A program made the translations under genes and the position numbers. Below, one piece after another: positions 1 through 4,687 of a stretch of 5,390 nt of DNA (its first letter is position 1; each line of letters opens with the position of its first letter). The notes under the pieces are model-generated. The model made no database searches, was not told where the DNA came from, and saw nothing but the letters and a program-made list of their open reading frames with translations. The DNA lies in assembly GCA_964446745.1 (NCBI GenBank), contig CAYURR010000188.1:1-5390 (forward strand). The letters run 5' to 3'. Origin of the DNA: CAYURR01 sp964446745. Lineage in GTDB: Bacteria; Bacillota; Clostridia; Lachnospirales; WQUN01.

Positions 1-227
1 GTTGCCCCAAAGGCTCTGACAATAATCGCGGCCATTTGCGCGCGTGTCAGATTATTCTTAGGCATCAGGTTACCGGCCGCGTCACCGGTCAGCAGTCCGT
101 TGTCCGAAGCGGCCTGTAGGGCCTCGGCGGCCCAGTAGCCCGTCGTATCTGCCGCAACCGCCGTCATGGGTAGCATCGACAGCACCACGCACATGGCTAT
201 GAACAGACTAATAAATCTGCGTCTCAC
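1..227 (-). CDS. Exported S-layer-homology (SLH) domain protein, N-terminal part only
   Basis: Only the first 75 codons lie in the window; the rest runs off the left edge. The reading begins MRRRFISLFIAMCVVLSM, a classic Sec signal peptide: arginines at 2-4, a hydrophobic core and a likely signal peptidase I site after AVA (about residue 26). The mature part starts with an SLH domain: Y-W at about 31-32, alanine-rich helix, NGLLTGD, then LTRAQMAAIIVRAFG. SLH domains usually anchor proteins to secondary wall polymers, so the product should be on the cell surface. The start is GTG at 227, seven nucleotides after a perfect AAGGAGG. The ATG two bases upstream is followed at once by TGA and cannot encode the protein. 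The domains beyond the SLH repeat are unseen, so the protein's job (enzyme, adhesin, S-layer protein) is unknown. It follows the kinase gene on the same strand after an 83-nt gap. Confidence 0.85.
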   Translation of the reverse strand, partial: MRRRFISLFIAMCVVLSMLPMTAVAADTTGYWAAEALQAASDNGLLTGDAAGNLMPKNNLTRAQMAAIIVRAFGA

Positions 228-234
228 ATCTTAA

Positions 235-241
235 CCTCCTT
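235..241 (-). promoter_or_regulatory. Ribosome binding site of the SLH gene
   Basis: AAGGAGG is a perfect match to the 16S anti-Shine-Dalgarno sequence. It lies 7 nt before the GTG at 227 and 5 nt before an ATG at 229 whose next codon is TGA. This decides for the GTG start. Confidence 0.85.
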
Positions 242-246
242 ATGAA

Positions 247-274
247 TTTATATGGAGGCAGTATAGCGTATCAA
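247..274 (-). promoter_or_regulatory. Probable promoter of the SLH gene
   Basis: TTGATA (269-274), a 16-nt spacer and TATAAA (247-252) give one mismatch in each sigma-A hexamer. Transcription would start near 240, leaving an extremely short leader that begins in the Shine-Dalgarno sequence. An alternative -10, TATACT at 260-265, would give a longer leader but has no recognisable -35. Either would let the SLH gene be expressed independently of the kinase gene. Confidence 0.45.
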
Positions 275-286
275 ACATAACAAATG

Positions 287-303
287 GAATGCATCCTGCA
301 TTC
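287..303 (-). terminator. Small hairpin after the kinase gene; weak terminator or operator
   Basis: A perfect inverted repeat, GAATGCA-GGA-TGCATTC, lies just beyond the kinase stop codon. On the minus strand it is followed by a loosely T-rich stretch (CATTTGTTATGTTT). On the plus strand it is followed by TTTT. The 7-bp, AT-rich stem with a 3-nt loop makes a weak terminator. It also sits just upstream of the putative SLH promoter, so it could be a protein binding site. Confidence 0.35.
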
Positions 304-310
304 TTTTAGC

Positions 311-1924
311 TCATTTGTCATTGACAATTTCAAACCCTTGACCTTGGGTCGAAATATATTGCTGCATATCCGCGTCGATCGAAATCTTTTGAAGCAGCGG
401 CATCTTTTCTATCGGTGAGAAATCCGTAACCGGAGTGTGCATCAAATATATGTTTTCAAGCATCGGGAAACCCTCCGGCAGTGCGGACAGATTTCTTACC
501 GAGGTGCGCGCAATGTTTAGCCATGTGAGCCTCGGCATGTGTCCGAGGTCCTCAAGTCCCATCAGTGGGGTATTGCTTACATCGAGTGATTTGAGCAGGC
601 TGATATTCTGCAGCAGCGAAAAGTCGCGTATAGGATTTGAGGCAAGTGCAACGTCATTAAGGTTCGGAATCTCCGCCAGCGGTGAGACATTGTAGATTAC
701 GTTGCTTTTAAGGTTTATGTGTTGAAGTAGCTTATGCCCCGCAAGCGACGACAGATCCTCTATCATGTTATAGTATATCTGCAAGGACATGAGATTTTTT
801 AGCTTAGCTATATCCTCAAGCGATGAAATAGTGCCGCGCGGCTCCTCGCCCGACATTATAGCCATGTCCCATTGCGTCAATTCATTATTGTCAGAGTCAC
901 GTCTAAAGGCCTTTGTGCCGACTATCAGGATGTTGTTTACCGATAATAGATCCTGCTCGGTAATGATGTCGTGGTCTTCCTTGCCTAAGGACACACGTAC
1001 GGCGTTTTCGATTATAGGCTCTGCAAACACGACGGATTGCTGAGCCGGCATTTCATATTCCGCAGTCATCGTCATACCAAATCTGATGCCCGCCACAAAT
1101 GTAAGTGCGAGGCACGCCAGCATCACTAATACAGCTACACAACGAAGTATCATCGGATTGTGTGACAGCGCATTCTGTAGAGCCTTTGAGCTCTTATAGC
1201 GCAAGCGCGGTTCAAGCTCCGTACACTTACGGACAACATGCCTCAATCTGCGTGATGTTATCCCGCCTAGGCTTTCGGACGGTATGCAGCTCCCGGTCAG
1301 CATATAACATAAGACCACACCCAGCGCGTATATATCCGTTCGCGCGTCGGTCTGCCTGAAGCCATACTGCTCGGGTGCCGCGAACGCGTTAGTACCCATG
1401 CATTCCGTATCCGCCGGTGCACCCTCTGTATATTCACGAGAAATGCCGAAATCTATTAGCTTTATCCGTTGTGGGGAGTTTTCGCTTACGATGATGTTCG
1501 ACGGTTTTATATCCCTGTGGATCACGGGTGGGGATTGGGTATGCAGATAGGTCAGGATATCGCAGAGCGCCTTTGTTATCTTGACCGCGGTGTACTCGTC
1601 CGTACCGAGCACAAACAGCCGGTCAAGCGGCTGGCCCTCTACATACTCACGCACGATATATACACAGTCTTCATCCTCATATGTACCGGCGTAGCGTGGT
1701 ATGCCTGGGTGCGATAGGCGCTTTAATATCTCGCCCTCCCTTGCCGGATTTGTGCATAACTTCTTTGAATAGCTCTTTACAGCATATAAGAGTTGGTCTG
1801 TTTTATGCTGCATCAGATAAGTGCTGCCGTATGTGTTTTCCGAAAGGCATTCAACCGGCTCGAATACGCTCAGTAATTCATCGGGCAGCGCTCCGGGCTC
1901 AAAGAACTCCAATAGGTCCTTCAT
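311..1924 (-). CDS. Transmembrane Hanks-type Ser/Thr kinase with C-terminal leucine-rich repeats
   Basis: 537 residues. A cytoplasmic protein kinase domain spans about 20-250: lysine of the VAIK motif at K50 (YAVK), helix-C glutamate probably E63, catalytic loop HRDIKPSN at 136-143 with D138, DFG at 158-160, APE at 183-185, and a subdomain XI arginine near 242. All key residues are kept, so it should be active; the glycine-rich loop is degenerate (SENTYGS). One membrane segment follows at about 258-282. The remainder should be outside the cell: a linker (about 283-370) and six 22-23-residue leucine-rich repeats from about 376 to 508, each close to LxxLxLxxNxIxDxSxL, plus a partial seventh. 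This takes the place of the PASTA repeats of PrkC/PknB-type kinases and suggests protein or surface sensing; the ligand is unknown. The ATG overlaps the stop of the upstream HTH gene as ATGA, so translation is probably coupled; its own ribosome binding site is poor. Confidence 0.93.
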   Translation of the reverse strand: MKDLLEFFEPGALPDELLSVFEPVECLSENTYGSTYLMQHKTDQLLYAVKSYSKKLCTNPAREGEILKRLSHPGIPRYAGTYEDEDCVYIVREYVEGQPLDRLFVLGTDEYTAVKITKALCDILTYLHTQSPPVIHRDIKPSNIIVSENSPQRIKLIDFGISREYTEGAPADTECMGTNAFAAPEQYGFRQTDARTDIYALGVVLCYMLTGSCIPSESLGGITSRRLRHVVRKCTELEPRLRYKSSKALQNALSHNPMILRCVAVLVMLACLALTFVAGIRFGMTMTAEYEMPAQQSVVFAEPIIENAVRVSLGKEDHDIITEQDLLSVNNILIVGTKAFRRDSDNNELTQWDMAIMSGEEPRGTISSLEDIAKLKNLMSLQIYYNMIEDLSSLAGHKLLQHINLKSNVIYNVSPLAEIPNLNDVALASNPIRDFSLLQNISLLKSLDVSNTPLMGLEDLGHMPRLTWLNIARTSVRNLSALPEGFPMLENIYLMHTPVTDFSPIEKMPLLQKISIDADMQQYISTQGQGFEIVNDK

Positions 1925-2361
1925 GAGCCTAAAAGCGGTAGCGACAGTTCATCCAACATATTCTGTAGCTCAAGGATCGTATGGCGTTTTTTGATGGCAT
2001 AGATGATGACGGCGTCGCGCTTTAGCCGCGGATTTAACTGACTGCGCCCGGCCCTTTTCAACAGTGTCTGTGTCTCGTCGTAATCCATTTTGAACCCAAA
2101 CGCGAGCTTGATAGCCATATCTCGGGATGGCATACGGGTTCCGTTAAATAACTGATGGGCGTATGTACGATCTATGTCGCCGTTTATGATAATGTCCTTT
2201 CGTTTCATTCCGCGCTCCTCACACCATATCCTAAGATATGTACTGAGCGGATGGATACGCATATCCTCCTCATGCCGCTTAAAAAAGCCGACTAGATTCG
2301 AGGTCTTAAACAATCCCCTGAGCAATCCGCTTGTAGACAACCTGCTACCCTTTTCCGGCAT
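1921..2361 (-). CDS. XRE-like helix-turn-helix regulator partnered with the kinase
   Basis: 146 residues from the chosen start. The N-terminal 35 are basic and probably disordered. A helix-turn-helix of the XRE/lambda-repressor type covers about 38-104, with TYAHQLFNGTRMPSRD resembling the recognition helix and following turn, then LAFGF and a TQTLLKRAG helix. The C-terminal part has RDAVIIYAIKK and ends LPLLGS. From memory, proteins of this pattern recur directly upstream of Ser/Thr kinase genes in Clostridia, so it is probably a DNA-binding partner or phosphorylation target of the kinase. The ORF is open to a TTG at 2421, but that codon is part of the -35 box and lies upstream of the expected transcript start. 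ATG 2361 has AAAGGGGG eight bases upstream and is preferred; ATG 2385 is near the transcript start and lacks a ribosome binding site. It overlaps the kinase gene by 4 nt. Confidence 0.85.
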   Translation of the reverse strand: MPEKGSRLSTSGLLRGLFKTSNLVGFFKRHEEDMRIHPLSTYLRIWCEERGMKRKDIIINGDIDRTYAHQLFNGTRMPSRDMAIKLAFGFKMDYDETQTLLKRAGRSQLNPRLKRDAVIIYAIKKRHTILELQNMLDELSLPLLGS

Positions 2362-2369
2362 CGCCACTA

Positions 2370-2377
2370 CCCCCTTT
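2370..2377 (-). promoter_or_regulatory. Ribosome binding site fixing the HTH regulator start
   Basis: AAAGGGGG lies 8 nt upstream of ATG 2361. It is the only purine-rich site properly spaced from any of the candidate starts (TTG 2421, ATG 2385, ATG 2361). Confidence 0.65.
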
Positions 2378-2392
2378 CCCCACATTTTTATG

Positions 2393-2421
2393 ATAATATT
2401 ACGTTTGCGAGGACTTTTCAA
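2393..2421 (-). promoter_or_regulatory. Sigma-A promoter of the HTH-kinase unit
   Basis: TTGAAA (2416-2421), a 17-nt spacer and TATTAT (2393-2398): two mismatches in total to the consensus with ideal spacing. The transcript should begin near 2386, about 25 nt before ATG 2361. Confidence 0.75.
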
Positions 2422-2437
2422 TAGAACCCATCTAGTG

Positions 2438-2449
2438 ATGATTAGTCAT
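2438..2449. promoter_or_regulatory. Short dyad between divergent promoters, possible operator
   Basis: ATGATTAGTCAT has 4-bp inverted arms around TTAG. It lies between the two back-to-back -35 boxes (2416-2421 minus, 2453-2458 plus), where a regulator could touch both promoters. It is short and could be chance; the XRE-like product encoded next door is an obvious candidate binder. Confidence 0.25.
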
Positions 2450-2452
2450 AGC

Positions 2453-2481
2453 TTTACACATATGGTTTAATAACTTATACT
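2453..2481 (+). promoter_or_regulatory. Sigma-A promoter of mecA
   Basis: TTTACA (2453-2458), a 17-nt spacer and TATACT (2476-2481): one mismatch in each hexamer. Transcription should start near 2488, giving a leader of about 45 nt before the preferred mecA start at 2533. Confidence 0.75.
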
Positions 2482-2532
2482 AATAATGACATGTTTACAC
2501 AATTTTCGCCGAAACGAGATGGGGATACGCAT

Positions 2533-3174
2533 ATGAGGGTAGAAAAGATCAACGATAATCAAATTAAGTTCTTTATAAATCACTCGGAGCTATTGGAACG
2601 CGATATCAGTATATCTGACCTGAACATGCAAAATGAAAAGCTCCAGAGCTTCTTTCATGAAATGCTGGACACCGCGTTATACGAATGTGATTTCGACGGG
2701 CGTAACACACCACTCTTGGTTGAGGCTCTGCCGCAGAGCGCCGATACGATCATTGTGATCGTCACTAAGATCAACAGCGAGGTCATGAAGGCCTCCGATA
2801 CATTGACGCGCATACATAGACAGGCGATCGCGGAGCATATGCGGCGTGTGATACAAGAGAGCGAAGTAAACGAAAAACAGCCCGAGCCTGAGCTCGTGCT
2901 GGTATATTCGTTCAATAATATCGATACGGCCACAGCGGCATCCGCCGCGATACATAAGCATCTTTCCGGCGAGGATGCCACGGTTTTATACAAATACGAC
3001 GGCTTATATTATCTGCATGTCGAGCTAACCTCAGAGAACGGGTTGCTGAGCCCGATTCTATCTGAGTACGGTCAAAAGCATATCTCATCTTATCTGAGTT
3101 CAAGCTTTTTGATCGAGCACGGTGAAACACTCATCGCACGTGACGCGGTCTCGATCCTATCCTCAATGCATTGA
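2533..3174 (+). CDS. mecA: MecA-family adaptor protein for ClpC
   Basis: 213 residues from ATG 2533. The N-terminal domain (about 1-80) has the MecA signature: MRVEKINDNQIKFFI, a DRDIS-like turn, a helix with FFHEMLDTAL and the strand DTIIVIVTKIN. A variable charged linker (about 81-118) follows. The C-terminal domain (about 119-213) has LVLVYSFNNIDTA, LYKYDGLYYLHVEL, LSEYG, and ends ETLIARDAVSILSSMH. In Bacillus subtilis the N-terminal domain binds substrates such as ComK and the C-terminal domain binds and activates the ClpC unfoldase; that split is inferred here. Length matches the family. An upstream in-frame ATG at 2491 sits at the predicted transcript start with no ribosome binding site, whereas 2533 is preceded at 8 nt by GGGG in GATGGGGAT. 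The gene is divergent from the HTH-kinase unit and converges with DUF951, sharing 12 nt of 3' end. Confidence 0.88.
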   Translation: MRVEKINDNQIKFFINHSELLERDISISDLNMQNEKLQSFFHEMLDTALYECDFDGRNTPLLVEALPQSADTIIVIVTKINSEVMKASDTLTRIHRQAIAEHMRRVIQESEVNEKQPEPELVLVYSFNNIDTATAASAAIHKHLSGEDATVLYKYDGLYYLHVELTSENGLLSPILSEYGQKHISSYLSSSFLIEHGETLIARDAVSILSSMH

Positions 3175-3176
3175 GG
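3161..3176. repeat. Perfect 16-bp palindrome carrying both convergent stop codons
   Basis: CCTCAATGCATTGAGG equals its own reverse complement. The TGA stops of mecA (3172-3174) and DUF951 (3163-3165) both lie in it, so both proteins end Ser-Met-His. As RNA it could fold into a 6-bp stem with a TGCA loop on either strand, but neither side has a good T-run, so it is at best a weak bidirectional terminator. Confidence 0.9.
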
Positions 3177-3351
3177 CCTTTATCGCGCGTTCGAACTTAA
3201 CGCGCGATATCATCACAACCCGCTTACATCCCACGCAGCGAATAACAAAATCCATACCCATCCGGAGCACCTCCCATTCGTCGGAGCCACACGGATGGGT
3301 TTTTTTCATGCGTACGATATCGCCTATCTTTAGGCCCGATTTATCGTCCAT
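3163..3351 (-). CDS. DUF951 family protein
   Basis: 62 residues, within the usual 60-70 for DUF951 (B. subtilis YyzM is a member). The signature is clear: GDIVRMKKTHPCG at about 10-22, EWEVLRMGMDF at 25-35, IRCVGCKRVVM at 38-47 and a basic RVKFERAIK tail. C21, C39 and C42 (the last two as CxxC) might bind a metal or nucleic acid. The biochemical function of this family is not known to me. The ORF could extend to a TTG at 3378 inside pyrI, but ATG 3351 gives the family's normal N-terminus and starts 5 nt after the pyrI stop, so it is probably translated by coupling; no good Shine-Dalgarno sequence is visible for either. It is the last gene of the pyr operon. Codons about 15-35 of the CDS also form the mecA terminator on the opposite strand. 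Confidence 0.87.
   Translation of the reverse strand: MDDKSGLKIGDIVRMKKTHPCGSDEWEVLRMGMDFVIRCVGCKRVVMISRVKFERAIKASMH
3256..3306 (+). terminator. Intrinsic terminator of mecA, inside the DUF951 gene
   Basis: On the plus strand a perfect 9-bp stem, ACCCATCCG (3256-3264) with CGGATGGGT (3292-3300), is followed by seven Ts (3300-3306). An inner 4-bp stem, CTCC (3271-3274) with GGAG (3283-3286), shortens the large loop. It begins about 80 nt after the mecA stop, so it should end the mecA transcript. It lies in antisense to the DUF951 codons for the conserved KKTHPCG segment and its downstream MGMD. Confidence 0.75.
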
Positions 3352-3356
3352 ATACG

Positions 3357-3776
3357 TCAGTTCTGCTCGTGCTCGCAATACACACAGCGATATGTGCGTT
3401 TCTCAGCATCGTATAACCTGAACATATGCACGATCTCTTTTTCAATAGAGCATATGCAGCGCGGGTTCTTGCACTTTATGACATTGCTGATATTGTGTGG
3501 CAGTGACAGCGGATATTTTTTCGTTATCTTGCCGTTTTCCACGACATTTACAGTTGCACTCGGATCTATATATCCCAGAGCGTTCAGATCCAGATCGATC
3601 CGATCCTCAACCTTGATGATGTCCTTCTTGCCATGCTTCTGGCTCTTTACATTCTTTATGATCGCTACGCTGCAATCCAATGCCCCGAGGTTCAGATAAT
3701 TATATATCGTCATAGCCTTACCGCTTGTAATATGATCTATGACCACGCCGCGTTCTATGCTATCTATACTTAACAT
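3357..3776 (-). CDS. pyrI: Aspartate carbamoyltransferase regulatory chain
   Basis: 139 residues from ATG 3776. The N-terminal allosteric domain carries GVVIDHI, matching the nucleotide-binding VIDHI of E. coli PyrI (D14, H15 here), a conserved lysine in DIIKVED (K55), and LDLNALGYIDPSATVNVVENG. The C-terminal zinc domain has C102-x4-C107 and C131-x2-C134 (YRCVYCE), the four-cysteine site that binds the catalytic chain in E. coli. This implies a heteromeric ATCase under CTP/ATP control rather than the unregulated PyrB trimer of Bacillus. An ATG at 3782 overlaps the pyrB stop as ATGA but lies only 1 nt after GGAGG; ATG 3776 is 7 nt away and is preferred. The gene begins 2 nt after the pyrB stop. 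Confidence 0.95.
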   Translation of the reverse strand: MLSIDSIERGVVIDHITSGKAMTIYNYLNLGALDCSVAIIKNVKSQKHGKKDIIKVEDRIDLDLNALGYIDPSATVNVVENGKITKKYPLSLPHNISNVIKCKNPRCICSIEKEIVHMFRLYDAEKRTYRCVYCEHEQN

Positions 3777-3778
3777 AA

Positions 3779-4687
3779 TCATACCTCCAACAGTTTTAAT
3801 ATCAGCGCCATACGAATATATTTGCCGTACTGCGCCTGCGCAAAATACAGCGCCCTCGGGTCGCTGTCCACATCAACCGATATTTCGTTCACCCTCGGCA
3901 GCGGATGTAATATACTCAGGTCCTGCTTTGCGTTTCTTAGCTTCTGCTTATCGAGTATATAGGTATCCTTCAACCGCACATAATCCTCTTCGTTAAAGAA
4001 ACGCTCTCTTTGTACCCTCGTCATATACAGGATATCCATGTTAGCGATATTCATTTCCAAATCCTCAGCCTCGGTATATTCGCAGCCATTTTTTGTAATA
4101 TATGACAGTAGATAATCCGGCACGCGTAGTTCCGACGGGGATACAAGCAGGAATTTATTCTCTTTATAGAGTGCGAGGGTCTTTATCAGCGAATGCACGG
4201 TACGCCCAAACTTCAAGTCGCCGCACATGCCGAGCGTTAAACCGTCGAGCTTTCGTTTGGATGCATAGATCGTCATCATGTCCGTCAGTGTCTGTGTCGG
4301 ATGCTGATGCCCGCCGTCCCCCGCGTTTATCACGGGTATACCCGAGTACATCGACGCTACAAGTGCGGAACCCTCCTTCGGGTGACGTATCGCGCAGATG
4401 TCCGCATAACACGATATCATCCGTATCGTATCCGCTACGCTCTCTCCCTTTGATGCCGAGCTCGAATCCGCATTCGAAAAGCCTATTACATTCCCACCCA
4501 GCGATATAAACGCGGACTCAAAACTCAAGCGTGTGCGTGTGCTGGGCTCGTAAAACAATGTTGCCATAATCTTGCCGTTACAGCGCTGCGCATAATCCTT
4601 CGGATTTTTTTGTATGTCCTCGGCTACCTCAATGAGCTGCTGGATCTCAGCCAATGACAAATCCGTCGGGTCGATTAAATGTCTCAT
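3779..4687 (-). CDS. pyrB: Aspartate carbamoyltransferase catalytic chain
   Basis: 302 residues, full length. It transfers the carbamoyl group from carbamoyl phosphate to L-aspartate, giving N-carbamoyl-L-aspartate in pyrimidine synthesis. Active-site motifs are all present: carbamoyl-phosphate loop STRTR at 49-53 followed by SFE, 80s-loop K80, R101 (IRHP), HPTQ at 129-132, R162 (GDLKFGRTVHSL), R224 and Q226 (TRVQ), and HPLPR at 261-265. The order confirms ATCase rather than ornithine carbamoyltransferase. The start at 4687 has GGAGG 9 nt upstream and gives the standard N-terminus MRHLIDPTDLS. The first 41 nt overlap the rlmH-like ORF in another frame. Its last codons, GAG GTA, form part of the pyrI ribosome binding site. 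Base composition (roughly 53-57% GC on lines counted by hand) is higher than in the genes just upstream. Confidence 0.97.
   Translation of the reverse strand: MRHLIDPTDLSLAEIQQLIEVAEDIQKNPKDYAQRCNGKIMATLFYEPSTRTRLSFESAFISLGGNVIGFSNADSSSASKGESVADTIRMISCYADICAIRHPKEGSALVASMYSGIPVINAGDGGHQHPTQTLTDMMTIYASKRKLDGLTLGMCGDLKFGRTVHSLIKTLALYKENKFLLVSPSELRVPDYLLSYITKNGCEYTEAEDLEMNIANMDILYMTRVQRERFFNEEDYVRLKDTYILDKQKLRNAKQDLSILHPLPRVNEISVDVDSDPRALYFAQAQYGKYIRMALILKLLEV
3784..3788 (-). promoter_or_regulatory. Ribosome binding site of pyrI, within the end of pyrB
   Basis: GGAGG is made from the last sense codons of pyrB. It is 1 nt from ATG 3782 and 7 nt from ATG 3776, so it decides for 3776. A ribosome ending pyrB would be next to the pyrI start, fitting balanced synthesis of the two chains. 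Confidence 0.8.

Noticed and set aside
2362..2421. Longer HTH regulator starting at TTG 2421 (20 more residues)
   Set aside because: The TTG is part of the -35 hexamer of a strong promoter and would lie upstream of the transcript start; ATG 2361 has a well-spaced ribosome binding site.
2491..2532. mecA starting at ATG 2491 (14 more residues)
   Set aside because: It lies at the predicted transcript start without a ribosome binding site, and the MecA family N-terminus corresponds to MRVEKI at 2533.
2655..2993. Minus-strand ORF of 112 residues opposite mecA
   Set aside because: Composition follows from mecA codons; no recognisable domain or ribosome binding site.
3352..3378. DUF951 starting at TTG 3378
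   Set aside because: This would overlap pyrI, has no Shine-Dalgarno sequence, and adds residues (MRARAELTY) not typical of the family.
4102..4509. Plus-strand ORF of 135 residues opposite pyrB
   Set aside because: Low-complexity Ser/Arg/Pro-rich translation, no ribosome binding site, fully antisense to a well-supported enzyme gene. Other shorter ORFs opposite the kinase, mecA, pyrI and pyrB were dropped for the same reason.
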